Positions 1-10,255 of a stretch of DNA of 64,000 bases are shown in pieces. Below the pieces are notes generated by a model. That model had not been told where the DNA came from and did no database searches. It was given only the letters and a program-made list of their open reading frames with translations. The translations under genes and the position numbers were made by a program. The first letter of the stretch is position 1, and each line of letters begins with the position of its first letter. The stretch lies in NCBI GenBank assembly GCA_964503475.1, contig CAZCZU010000003.1, positions 33,120-97,119 on the forward strand, in the 5' to 3' direction. The stretch is from CAZCZU01 sp964503475. GTDB lineage: Bacteria > Pseudomonadota > Zetaproteobacteria > Mariprofundales > Mariprofundaceae.

Positions 1-389
1 CTGTCGTTTTCCTCGCCCTGTCGGATCAGGGTCTCCCCCTCCGCAACGGTCATGCGCTTGCCATTCTGCAGCAGCAGCTTGAGTGCTTCGGGGTGGATAT
101 CGGCCATGAACGGGTTGAGGGTTGAGGTGCTGTGTTCCGTCCCCGGCAGGCTGTGGCGCAACTGTTTAAGGGAGGTGGCGGCAGCCTGGTCGCCGTTGTG
201 TTCGTACAGGCGTTCCAGGCGACGCATCTGCTCGATGGCCTCGCCCTCCTCTCCCAGTTGCAGCAGCAGCTCGACCATGCGGCGCAGGTAATGGGTATCG
301 CTGGGGTGCAGATCGATCATCTGACGATAGATGGCCAGCTTGTGCCAGAGTTCCCGGGCCTGTGTATCCGTCTCACTCATTGCCGTCAT
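1..389 (-). CDS. Partial protein: helical N-terminus plus start of a cyclic-nucleotide-binding domain
   Basis: The reverse strand is open from an ATG at 389 to the window edge, giving about 129 residues without a stop. The first ~90 residues are helical and TPR-like (for example a run around LRRMVELLLQLGEEGEAI). Near the edge comes KRMTVAEGETLIRQGEEND, the typical opening of a cNMP-binding (Crp/PKA-type) beta-roll. The start ATG overlaps the TGA of the upstream exonuclease gene (ATGA), so the two are probably translationally coupled in one operon with murJ. The C-terminus lies outside the window, so whether an HTH or an output domain follows is unknown. A second ATG at 380 is an alternative start. 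Confidence 0.65.
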   Translation of the reverse strand, partial: MTAMSETDTQARELWHKLAIYRQMIDLHPSDTHYLRRMVELLLQLGEEGEAIEQMRRLERLYEHNGDQAAATSLKQLRHSLPGTEHSTSTLNPFMADIHPEALKLLLQNGKRMTVAEGETLIRQGEEND

Positions 390-1192
390 TGCTGCTCCCA
401 TGCCTGCAGGAATTCGCCCAGGTGCGGCCGCGTTTCTGCCTCCGCCTCCAGATAGTTGCGTATTCCCAGTATGGCACGGGCATGGGCACTTTCGCCAAGT
501 GCACCGGAGAAAAGCTGCCAGCGCAGGTAGAGCAGCAGGGTGGAGCAGACATCGGTTTCACAGTAATCGCGAATGGCACCGATCTGACCGGCCTCGAAAA
601 GGGCGCGCACATCGTCGCCGGCCGTGTCCAGCTTGCCCGGAATGGCAAAGGCCGAAGCCACCTCATGCATCGAGCAGCGGGCCGAAGCGCCGAAATCGGA
701 GAGTACCTCCAGCAGGTCGAGGTGGTACTGCTGTGAATAGCGGGCATCGTAATTGTTCCATTTATCGCCCTCGGAAAACCAGCGCGGGCAGGCAAGCTGA
801 TGCACCATGGCGCGATATTTGAGCACCGGCACATCGAATCCGCGCCCGTTAAAGCTGACCAGACGCGGAGCCCGCTGCCCGATCAGGCCGAAAAATCCCT
901 CCAGCAGCTCGGCCTCGCTGCTCGCCTCCGTGCCGCCGGAGGCGATGCGGCGGATAACCAGTTCGGGCCCGGATTCGCCCGGTTCATGAATCAGGTGGGC
1001 ATAACTGATGGCCGCCACCTGGTGGAAGGGCTGGCGCGGGAAGTCGTTGCGGCCTTCGGTCTTCTCAAGAAAGTAGGCGCTCAAGGCATCGCGGGCCTCG
1101 ATATCGCCAAGGGCCGGTTCGCCCAGCAGGCGGCGAGCGGCATCCGCGTCCGGTACCGTTTCGATGTCAAAAACCAGCGTGTCACGACGCAC
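386..1192 (-). CDS. Predicted 3'-5' exonuclease, PolB-exonuclease-like (PF10108 type)
   Basis: This 268-residue protein has the DEDD-family exonuclease motifs. FDIETVPD near residue 8 supplies the first Asp and Glu (D9, E11). LVSFNGRGFDVPVL in the middle supplies the second Asp. RDYCETDVCSTLLLYL near the C-terminus supplies the last Asp in a YxxxD-like context. Families of this type resemble the proofreading domain of B-family DNA polymerases and act on single-stranded 3' ends; the cellular role is poorly known. The gene starts inside the end of murJ (11-bp overlap) and its stop overlaps the next gene, so the three look co-transcribed. Confidence 0.8.
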   Translation of the reverse strand: MRRDTLVFDIETVPDADAARRLLGEPALGDIEARDALSAYFLEKTEGRNDFPRQPFHQVAAISYAHLIHEPGESGPELVIRRIASGGTEASSEAELLEGFFGLIGQRAPRLVSFNGRGFDVPVLKYRAMVHQLACPRWFSEGDKWNNYDARYSQQYHLDLLEVLSDFGASARCSMHEVASAFAIPGKLDTAGDDVRALFEAGQIGAIRDYCETDVCSTLLLYLRWQLFSGALGESAHARAILGIRNYLEAEAETRPHLGEFLQAWEQQ

Positions 1193-2759
1193 GGCGCCCT
1201 CCCCTCTGCAGCAGTTTGCGCTCGCCCAGCAGCCAGGCGGCGGCCAGGAATATCATAGCACCTCCCGGCACGGCTGCCGCGAGCCACGCTCCTTGCAGCC
1301 ATTTGGCATCCGGGAAGGGCCAGGCCGATTGCAGGGCAACAATGAAGCCGGCCATTGGCAGGCAGGCGAGCAGGGCGCGCAGCATGCGCAGGCTGTTGTG
1401 ACGGTCGAACGGCCTGGCTTCATTGCGGTAGAGGCGGGCGATCAGCAGGGCGACGTTGACGAAGGCAGCCAGGGCCGTGGCCAGGGCCAGGCCGACATAG
1501 CCCAGCGGCTGCATCAGGATGATGGCCAGCACGATGTTGACGGCGACACCGATGGCGGCATAGCGCATCGGGCTTTTGGCATCCTGCTCGGCATAGCAGG
1601 CGGTCGAGAGTACCCGTGCCCAGCAGAAGGCCATGAGACCGATGGTGTAGGCCTGCAGGGCATGGGCCGTGGCCTGGGCATCGGTCAGTGTGAATTGTCC
1701 CTGTTCGAACAGGGTGCGGATGATCGGCTCGGCCAGCAGCAGCAGGCCGACCGTGGCCGGCAGAGTGATCCATGTGAGCCAGGCCAGCCCGCGGCGCAGC
1801 TCAGCTCCGGCCTCGTCATGCCGCCCTTCGGCCAGAGAGGCGGAGAGGGCCGGCAGCAGGGCCGTGCCCATGGCGATACCGAACAGGGCCAGCGGCAGCT
1901 GCACGATCCGGTCGGCATAGTAGAGATAGGAGACGGCACCGGCCGGCAGCAGTGTGGCCAGAATGGTGCCGACCAGGATATTGATCTGCACGGCGGCGAC
2001 ACCGAGCACGGCCGGGCCGAACAGGCGCAGGGTCTGGCCGATGGCCGGCAGGCGCGGGCGCCAGGCAGGCTTCGGAATCCAGCCGATGCGTTTCAGGGCC
2101 GGGAACTGGATTGCCAGTTGCAGCGCGCCGCCCAGCAGCACGCCGATGGCCAGGGCCAGGGCAGGGTTGTCGAACGATGGCGCCAGCACGATGGCGGCGA
2201 AGATCAGGGCGATATTGAGCAGGGCGGGGCTGGCAGCCGCGACCGAGAATTTGCGGTAGGTGTTGAGCACGGCCCAGCTCATGGCCGCCAGCGAAATCAT
2301 GGCCAGATAGGGGAACATCCAGCGTGCCAGCGTGAGCGCCTGCTGCCAGCGTTCGGGCTCGTCGTGGAAGCCGGGGGCGAAAGCAAACAGCAGCCAGGGC
2401 ATGCCGATCATGCCGATGATGGTGAAGAGCAGCAGGGCGGCGAGCAGCAGGCCTGCCAGGGCATTGAGGTAGGCGTGGACATCCTCCTCGCCCTGCTGGC
2501 GCTGTTCGGCCAGTACCGGTACCAGTGCCACGGTCAGAGTGCCTTCGGCGAACATGCGGCGAAAGAAGTTGGGCAGCTTGAAGGCAACGAAGAAGGCATC
2601 GGCCAGCGGGCCTGCGCCCAGGATGCGGGCCAACAGGATATCACGGACAAAGCCGAGGATGCGGGAGAGCATGGTCCAGCTGCCAACGCTGGCGGTGGCG
2701 CGTAGCAGGCCGGAACCCTTTTGATTGCCCTTATTTGACTTGTCGTGCGTCCGGTTCAT
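1182..2759 (-). CDS. murJ: Lipid II flippase MurJ
   Basis: The product (525 aa) is a polytopic MOP-superfamily inner-membrane protein that moves lipid II across the membrane for peptidoglycan synthesis. The N-terminus carries the family signature SRILGFVRDILLARILG, followed by GPLADAFFVAFKLPNFFRR and EGTLTVALVPVL. About 14 hydrophobic segments follow, which is normal for MurJ. The ATG at 2759 is preferred to upstream in-frame starts because MNRTHDKSNK leads straight into the conserved region. The gene is divergent from rpsU with about 120 bp between them, and its 3' end overlaps the exonuclease gene. Confidence 0.95.
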   Translation of the reverse strand: MNRTHDKSNKGNQKGSGLLRATASVGSWTMLSRILGFVRDILLARILGAGPLADAFFVAFKLPNFFRRMFAEGTLTVALVPVLAEQRQQGEEDVHAYLNALAGLLLAALLLFTIIGMIGMPWLLFAFAPGFHDEPERWQQALTLARWMFPYLAMISLAAMSWAVLNTYRKFSVAAASPALLNIALIFAAIVLAPSFDNPALALAIGVLLGGALQLAIQFPALKRIGWIPKPAWRPRLPAIGQTLRLFGPAVLGVAAVQINILVGTILATLLPAGAVSYLYYADRIVQLPLALFGIAMGTALLPALSASLAEGRHDEAGAELRRGLAWLTWITLPATVGLLLLAEPIIRTLFEQGQFTLTDAQATAHALQAYTIGLMAFCWARVLSTACYAEQDAKSPMRYAAIGVAVNIVLAIILMQPLGYVGLALATALAAFVNVALLIARLYRNEARPFDRHNSLRMLRALLACLPMAGFIVALQSAWPFPDAKWLQGAWLAAAVPGGAMIFLAAAWLLGERKLLQRGGRRAS

Positions 2760-2882
2760 AATGCGCGGCCCTTTTCTCCCTGCCTGTGTGAAGCCACGCA
2801 AGCGTGCAGAGGCAAGGGAAAGATTGCAATGCCGGCTGGCGTTGCAGATTGACTGGTACAACCCAAAGGGGGTGATGTTTTA

Positions 2883-3098
2883 ATGCCGGGCATCCGAGTT
2901 AATCCGGAAGAGCCGATCGAATTGGCGATCAAGCGCTTCCGCAAGCAGGTTGAACGTGGTGGTGTCATCAGTGACTGCCGTCGCCGCGAAGCCTATGAGA
3001 AGCCCTCCGTCGCTAAGAAGCGTAAGGAGGCTGCGGCCCGCAAGCGTCTGATGAAGCGCCTGCGCCGCATGCGCATGCGTGAGCAGCGCGATTACTAA
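2883..3098 (+). CDS. rpsU: 30S ribosomal protein bS21
   Basis: A 71-residue, very basic protein with the bS21 pattern: MPGIRVNPEEPIELAIKRF at the start, then CRRREAYEKPS and an Arg/Lys-rich tail ending RMREQRDY. It binds the 30S subunit near the anti-Shine-Dalgarno helix and assists initiation. A GGGGG-type ribosome-binding site sits 8-14 bases upstream of the ATG. It is the first gene of the classical macromolecular-synthesis cluster (rpsU, then dnaG and rpoD). A strong terminator hairpin directly follows, so S21 can be made in excess over primase and sigma. Confidence 0.97.
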   Translation: MPGIRVNPEEPIELAIKRFRKQVERGGVISDCRRREAYEKPSVAKKRKEAAARKRLMKRLRRMRMREQRDY

Positions 3099-3130
3099 AG
3101 CGGGGCATTCCCTTGCTTGAATGATGTGGA

Positions 3131-3161
3131 AATGCCGGGCCTGTAGTGGCCCGGCATTTTT
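3131..3161 (+). terminator. Rho-independent terminator after rpsU
   Basis: A perfect 11-bp stem, AATGCCGGGCC / GGCCCGGCATT, with a 6-base loop (TGTAGT) runs directly into a run of five T. It lies 33 bases after the rpsU stop. In other bacteria a partial terminator at this place sets the ratio between S21 and the downstream dnaG/rpoD products; the same use here is inferred. Confidence 0.88.
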
Positions 3162-3221
3162 GCTTTCGGGAACATCTGAACGACGCCGAATGAATCGGTA
3201 TTTTCTCACGGGGTGGCAATC

Positions 3222-3665
3222 ATGCTGATGCAACAGATTACCGAAGAGATGAAGCAGGCCATGAAGAGTGGCGACAAGCAGAAGCTGGCCGCGATTCGCA
3301 TGCTGCGCGCGGCAGTGAAGGATGCGGAGATCGAGGTTGGCCACGCGCTTACCGACGACGAGGTCGTGACCGTGGTCAGCAAGTTGATCAAGCAGCGTCG
3401 CGATGCTGCCAGCCAGTATGCCGAGGCGGGTCGGGATGACCTGCGCGACAAGGAGCTGGCCGAGGTGGCCGTGCTCGAGGTTTACCTGCCGGAACAGCTC
3501 TCCGAAGAAGAGCTTGCCGGGTTGGTGGCGGCGGCCGTGGCCGAGTCGGGTGCGAGCAGCATGCGCGATATGGGCAATGTGATGGGCGTATTGCGCCCGA
3601 AGGTGCAGGGACGCGCCGATATGGGCCAGGTTTCGGCCATGGTCAAGGCTGCGCTGCAGGGCTGA
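3222..3665 (+). CDS. GatB/YqeY domain protein
   Basis: A 147-residue protein of the YqeY family, related to the tRNA-binding tail domain of GatB. The motifs are IRMLRAAVKDAEIE, KLIKQRRDAASQYAEAGR, LEVYLPEQLSEEEL and MGNVMGVLRPKVQGRADM. The family is thought to contact tRNA but no firm activity is known. The start was set at the ATG at 3222, which has a GGGGTGG site five bases upstream. An in-frame GTG at 3213 lies within that site. The gene sits between rpsU and dnaG, as in many proteobacteria. Confidence 0.85.
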   Translation: MLMQQITEEMKQAMKSGDKQKLAAIRMLRAAVKDAEIEVGHALTDDEVVTVVSKLIKQRRDAASQYAEAGRDDLRDKELAEVAVLEVYLPEQLSEEELAGLVAAAVAESGASSMRDMGNVMGVLRPKVQGRADMGQVSAMVKAALQG

Positions 3666-3717
3666 TGAGGTTCCGTCGCCCCTTGCATGGGAGGTGCGGC
3701 GACTCTATTTAAATAAG

Positions 3718-5460
3718 ATGGCGCATTTCCCTCCCGCATTCATCGATGAGGTGCTGGCCCGGACCGATCTGGTCGAGGTCATCGGCCGGCATGTCGAATT
3801 GAAGCGTTCGGGATCCAATCTGATGGGGCTCTGTCCCTTTCATCACGAGAAGAGCCCCTCCTTTTCCGTCTCGCCGGACAAGCAGCTCTACTACTGTTTC
3901 GGTTGCGGCAAGGGCGGTGGCGCCTTTCAGTTTCTGATGGAGCACGATGGCTACTCCTTTCCGGAGGCGGTCGAGGTTCTGGCCGAAAAGGCCGGATTGC
4001 AGGTGCCGGAGACGGCCAAAGAGGATCGGCAGGATATGGAGCAGCGCAACCGGGCGTTGCAGCTGTTGGTGCGGGTGCGCGATGCATTTGTGCAGGAGCT
4101 GGCCTCTCCGAAAGGAGGGCAGGCACGTGCCTATATCGAACAGCGTGGGCTTCCGCCTCAGATCGTGCAGCGCTACGGCCTGGGCTTTGCGCCGGACGGC
4201 TACGGCTATATGGAACATCGATTCGGCAGGGATGGGCGTACGCTGGCGCAACTGGAGGCGGTCGGGGTGCTGTTCAAGGGCGAGCGCGGTTATGTCGATC
4301 GCTTTCGTAACCGGCTGATTTTCCCGATCACCGACCGGCGTGGGCAGGTGGTCGGTTTTGGCGGTCGTATCCTTGGCGACGGGGAGCCCAAGTACCTCAA
4401 CTCGCCGGAAACGCAGTGGTTTCACAAGTCGGCCCTGCTCTACGGCTATCATGAGCACCGTGATGAAATCCGGCGACGCAGGCAATTGCTGGTGGTCGAG
4501 GGCTACATGGATGTGCTGGCGCTGGCTGTGCACGATCTGCCAGTGGGGCTGGCGCCGCTCGGTACAGCCATCGGCGAACAGCAGGTGCGTGAAATCCTGC
4601 GCCTGCATGATGCGCCGGTCTTCTGTTTCGATGGCGACCGGGCTGGCCGGCAGGCCTCCTGGCGGGCGCTGGAACGGATGCTGCCACTGTTGAAGGCTGA
4701 GTATACGCCCCGTTTCCTTTACCTGCCCGAGGGGGAGGACCCCGATTCGCTGCTGCGCCGGGAAGGCGGTGAAGCCTTTGTTCGTCGCATGGAGACGGAT
4801 GCGCGGCCGGTACTGGGGACCTGGCTGCAGGGGTTGCGCAATATCGCGGGGGCCGGCGCTGACGGGCGGGCGCGTATGGCCAAGAAAGCGGACGAGATGC
4901 TGGCCCGGATGGAGGATGACTATCTGCGTCAGGCCTGGCGGCAGGAGGCCGAAAAGGCGACCGGCATCGTGCTGACCCGGGCTGCTGCTGCCGCTCCCCG
5001 GCGCCAGCAGCCGGCACAACCGGTGCGCCGGGCGCTGGCACCGGTCAATCGGGTGCAGGAGCGATTCCTGGCCGGCCTGCTGCAGGAACCGGCCCGTTTT
5101 GGCCAGCTTCCGGCCGATGCGGACAAGTTTTTTCTTGACGAAGGACAGGTCCATCCGTTATACACTCGCGCTTTTTCCCTCGCAGCATCGGGCGCTATCG
5201 GGAAAAGCGACATGGCAAGGGCTCTGCAGCAGGCGTTTCCGGATGATCCGAATGTGCCGCGCTGGATCAATGAGGAGCCGGTGACCGATGCGGAATTTGC
5301 CCGGGTGCTGGTGGGCATGCAGATAGACTTTCTGGATAAGAAGTCTAAAAACATAGGTAGCCTCGAAGAACAGACGCGTCTGCAGCGCGAGCTACACCGG
5401 CTGAAAGAGAAACGACGCGAATTGAATATGACTCTCGAACAAGAGCAGGACAGGGGTTGA
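3718..5460 (+). CDS. dnaG: DNA primase DnaG
   Basis: A 580-residue primase that makes RNA primers at the replication fork. The N-terminal CHC2 zinc-binding domain has ligands C39, H42, C60 and C63 (LCPFHHEKSP then YYCFGCGKGG). The catalytic TOPRIM core contains VVEGYMDVLAL (E261) and FDGDRAGRQA (D305, D307). The last ~150 residues form the helicase-binding region, preceded by a proline/glutamine/arginine-rich linker. The ATG at 3718 gives the usual start (MAHFPPAFIDEVLARTDLV); an in-frame GTG at 3694 would add eight residues with no family match. The stop is four bases before rpoD. Confidence 0.96.
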   Translation: MAHFPPAFIDEVLARTDLVEVIGRHVELKRSGSNLMGLCPFHHEKSPSFSVSPDKQLYYCFGCGKGGGAFQFLMEHDGYSFPEAVEVLAEKAGLQVPETAKEDRQDMEQRNRALQLLVRVRDAFVQELASPKGGQARAYIEQRGLPPQIVQRYGLGFAPDGYGYMEHRFGRDGRTLAQLEAVGVLFKGERGYVDRFRNRLIFPITDRRGQVVGFGGRILGDGEPKYLNSPETQWFHKSALLYGYHEHRDEIRRRRQLLVVEGYMDVLALAVHDLPVGLAPLGTAIGEQQVREILRLHDAPVFCFDGDRAGRQASWRALERMLPLLKAEYTPRFLYLPEGEDPDSLLRREGGEAFVRRMETDARPVLGTWLQGLRNIAGAGADGRARMAKKADEMLARMEDDYLRQAWRQEAEKATGIVLTRAAAAAPRRQQPAQPVRRALAPVNRVQERFLAGLLQEPARFGQLPADADKFFLDEGQVHPLYTRAFSLAASGAIGKSDMARALQQAFPDDPNVPRWINEEPVTDAEFARVLVGMQIDFLDKKSKNIGSLEEQTRLQRELHRLKEKRRELNMTLEQEQDRG

Positions 5461-5464
5461 TTGG

Positions 5465-7432
<1,968 letters not shown>

Positions 7433-7508
7433 GGCGGTGGCGCAAAGTTGATGCACAGCATCCAACTGCGCATAATTGTCGGTCTGTTCAGCTGATTGGA
7501 GGGGTAGA

Positions 7509-8459
7509 ATGTCGAAGCAGGTTTGCATTATCGGCGGAAGCGGCTTTGTCGGCCGTGCCATCGTGCGCCAGGCCGTAGAGGCCGGTTATCAGGTCACGGT
7601 GGCCTGCCGTCATCCCGAGCGTGCCCGGGCACTGCTGGTGGAGGGCGTGCAGCTGGTCAAGGCCGACATTACCGACGGCCGAGGCCTCGATGAGGCGGTG
7701 GCCGGTGCCGATTGCGTGATGAATCTGGTCGGGCTGCTGTTCGAGCGTGGCCGTTACAGCTTCGATGCGGCCCATGTGCAGGGGGCCGAGCATGTCATCG
7801 CAGCCTGTAAGCGTGCCGGCGTGAAGCAGTACCTGCACATGAGTGCCCTCGGAGCCGGCAAGATACCGGCAAGTCATTATGCCCGTTCCAAGGGCGAGGC
7901 CGAAGGACGGGTGCGCCAGTCGGGCCTCAGTTGGACCATCGTGCGCCCCTCGATCATCTTTGGTGCCGGCGATTCATTCTTCAATAAATTCAAGCAGATG
8001 TCGGCCATGATGCCGATCTTGCCGGTGATTGCCGGAGCGACCCGTTTCCAGCCGGTCTGGGTTGAGGATGTGGCCCGGGTGTTTGTCGGCTGCATCGGCA
8101 ACCGGCATGCCGGCAGCAAGACCTATGAACTGGGTGGGCCGAAGAGATACAGTTTCCATGAGCTGCTTGCGATGCTGATGAAGGTGCTCGGGCGCCGTCG
8201 CCTGCTGCTGCCGGTGCCTCCGTTTGCGGCCAGGCTGATGGCCATGGTCATGCAGTGGCTGCCGGTTCCGCCATTGACGCCCGACCAGTTGGCCATGCTG
8301 CAGCGCGACAATGTGGTGGAAGGCGAGGCGTATCCGACTGAATTTGGTGAGCCGGCTGAACTTGAGGCTGTGTTGCCCACCTATATCGGCGGCGACCAGG
8401 CAGCGCGCCTGCAGCAACAACTCGATGAGAACCGGCGCCATTATCGCCAGCTGCGCTGA
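7509..8459 (+). CDS. NAD(P)-binding epimerase-like protein, complex I NDUFA9 family
   Basis: A 316-residue atypical short-chain dehydrogenase. It starts with the Rossmann motif CIIGGSGFVGRAIVRQA and later has MSALGAGKIPASHYARSKGEAE, an atypical active-site region where the usual YxxxK is altered. IVRPSIIFGAGDSFFNKF follows. Relatives include the NDUFA9 accessory subunit of complex I and NmrA-like proteins. In bacteria these are standalone and of unsettled function, possibly quinone or NAD(P)H linked. The ATG at 7509 has a GGAGGGG site just upstream. It is followed closely by plsY. Confidence 0.8.
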   Translation: MSKQVCIIGGSGFVGRAIVRQAVEAGYQVTVACRHPERARALLVEGVQLVKADITDGRGLDEAVAGADCVMNLVGLLFERGRYSFDAAHVQGAEHVIAACKRAGVKQYLHMSALGAGKIPASHYARSKGEAEGRVRQSGLSWTIVRPSIIFGAGDSFFNKFKQMSAMMPILPVIAGATRFQPVWVEDVARVFVGCIGNRHAGSKTYELGGPKRYSFHELLAMLMKVLGRRRLLLPVPPFAARLMAMVMQWLPVPPLTPDQLAMLQRDNVVEGEAYPTEFGEPAELEAVLPTYIGGDQAARLQQQLDENRRHYRQLR

Positions 8460-8473
8460 TTTTGGCCTTTGAC

Positions 8474-9067
8474 ATGAGTGCCTATGAGGTTGCCGGTATT
8501 GCGGCGGCTTATCTGCTCGGAGCGGTGCCTTTCGGGCTGCTCTTTTCGCGCTGGTTAACCGGCAAGGATCCACGCCAGCATGGCAGCGGCAATATTGGCG
8601 CCACCAATGCCCTGCGCACCGGTGGCAAGATGGTCGGTGTTCTGACGCTGCTGGCCGATATCGGCAAAGGGGCGCTTCCGGTAGCTGTTGCCCTGGCGCT
8701 GAATGCCGCGCCCATGGTGGTGGCTGCAGCGGCCCTGGCGGCTTTCCTGGGGCATATATTTCCTGTCTATCTCGGCTTCAGGGGCGGCAAGGGCGTGGCC
8801 ACGATGTACGGGGTACTGATTCCGTGGCAGCCGCTGGCGGCTCTTGTCAGCTTTGTGATCTGGTTCATCGTCTTCAAAATCAGTCGTTATGTATCGTTGG
8901 CCTCGATCATGGCCGGCCTTGCCCTGCCGCTGGCCGCCTGGGGTCTTCAGGCTGGAATGGCTGCTACTGGCTTGTGTGCCGTGCTTGGCGCGATCATGAT
9001 CGTGCGTCACCATGGCAATATTCGTCGTCTGCTGGCCGGTACAGAGCCGAAGGCCGGCGGCGACTGA
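8474..9067 (+). CDS. plsY: Acyl-phosphate:glycerol-3-phosphate acyltransferase PlsY
   Basis: A 197-residue inner-membrane enzyme that transfers the acyl group from acyl-phosphate to glycerol-3-phosphate, the first step of phospholipid synthesis. The family motifs are present: GSGNIGATNALRTGGK, HIFPVYLGFRGGKGVAT (the glycine-rich G3P/acyl-phosphate loop) and VRHHGNIRRLLAGTE. The ATG at 8474 is preferred to an in-frame TTG at 8462. The gene follows the epimerase-like gene by 14 bases, so they are probably one transcript. Confidence 0.95.
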   Translation: MSAYEVAGIAAAYLLGAVPFGLLFSRWLTGKDPRQHGSGNIGATNALRTGGKMVGVLTLLADIGKGALPVAVALALNAAPMVVAAAALAAFLGHIFPVYLGFRGGKGVATMYGVLIPWQPLAALVSFVIWFIVFKISRYVSLASIMAGLALPLAAWGLQAGMAATGLCAVLGAIMIVRHHGNIRRLLAGTEPKAGGD

Positions 9068-9190
9068 AACGGTGAGGCGGATGTTCGTTGCCGATGTCGG
9101 CGGTTTCGCGGCCGGATCGACAGACGGTTGCGGAGCATAGGCGAGTATGCCATTCTTTGATAAATTGAAGGGTTAGGCCGGGAGGCTCAT

Positions 9191-10246
9191 ATGAAAGTTC
9201 AACTGATGCTGGCAATGGCCTTGTTTTTGGTGCTGGCAATGGTGCCGGCTGAGCGGGCGTTTGCCGATACGCTGGCCATGCCGCAGGAAGTGAGCGAGGA
9301 CGATATCAAGCCCAACCTGCCCCAGCCCTACATCGTCAAAAAGGGCGACACCCTGTGGGATATCGCTCAGTATTTCTTCAAGGATCCGCAGAAGTGGCTC
9401 AAGATCTGGGAGCGGAACCTTTACATTACCAATCCTGACCTGATCTATCCCGGCAACGAGATCTGGTTTGATGTCAAAAAGAAGAAGCAGGGTGGCCTGA
9501 GCAAGACCCGTCCGCAGCCGAAGATAGTGATCAAGCCGGCCGAGCGCCTCGAGCCGAAGGTCGATGCCAGCATTCTGCTGACTGCCCTGTCGCGCCAGGA
9601 TTTCATCCAGCCGAATGAGGTTAATGGCGTTGGCTATATCCTCGACTCAGAGGATGAGCGCATCAATTACGGCGCCAATGACCACCTCTACCTGAAGATG
9701 AACAAGCCGGCCAGTGAAGGCGATGTGTTCGATGTCTTCCGTACCGGTGATCCGATTATTGATCCCGATACGGGCAAGGAGGTTGGCGTGCTGGTCAATC
9801 ATCTCGGCCAGATCGAGGTGACCGGTGAGAACGATGGCATCTATCGCGGAGTCGTACTCGAGACATTCGAAGAGCTCTCCCGCGGCGATCGCCTGAAACC
9901 GGCCAAAAGCATCAATACCCGTATCGAGCCCACTTATCCGGGGGGCAATCTGCATGGCAAGGTGCTCTATATTCGCAACAATGCTGCGGAGGCGGGCCAG
10001 AATCAGGTGATCGGCATCAGCCTGGGTCTGAAAGATGGACTGAAACCCGGTATGGCGCTCTCCGTGCATCGGGCCGGACGTGTGGTGACGGATCGCGTGT
10101 CCGGGAAAGAGACACGCCTGCCGGAAGAGAAGATCGGCGAGATTCTGGTGCTGGTTCCGCAGCAGGATGCATCGCTGGCATTCGTGATCAGCTCCTCCTC
10201 CTCGATCAATGTCGGGGATGCGGTTCGCAATAAAGCGGGTCGCTGA
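9191..10246 (+). CDS. Exported LysM peptidoglycan-binding protein
   Basis: This 351-residue protein has a signal peptide (hydrophobic residues 4-22, cleavage probably after ERAFA). A LysM domain follows at roughly residues 45-92 (PYIVKKGDTLWDIAQYFFKD, then NPDLIYPGNEIWF), which binds N-acetylglucosamine-containing glycans. The remaining ~250 residues have no motif I can name and end in a segment rich in beta-strand patterns. A GGGAGG site precedes the ATG. LysM proteins of this type are often found just upstream of dprA. The function is probably structural or regulatory at the cell wall; no hydrolase motif is visible. Confidence 0.85.
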   Translation: MKVQLMLAMALFLVLAMVPAERAFADTLAMPQEVSEDDIKPNLPQPYIVKKGDTLWDIAQYFFKDPQKWLKIWERNLYITNPDLIYPGNEIWFDVKKKKQGGLSKTRPQPKIVIKPAERLEPKVDASILLTALSRQDFIQPNEVNGVGYILDSEDERINYGANDHLYLKMNKPASEGDVFDVFRTGDPIIDPDTGKEVGVLVNHLGQIEVTGENDGIYRGVVLETFEELSRGDRLKPAKSINTRIEPTYPGGNLHGKVLYIRNNAAEAGQNQVIGISLGLKDGLKPGMALSVHRAGRVVTDRVSGKETRLPEEKIGEILVLVPQQDASLAFVISSSSSINVGDAVRNKAGR

Positions 10247-10255
10247 TCGTATTGA

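Noticed and set aside
1164..2705. Long open frame on the + strand opposite murJ
   Set aside because: It is the antisense of the clear MurJ protein; its translation is Gln/Gly/His-rich with no family features.
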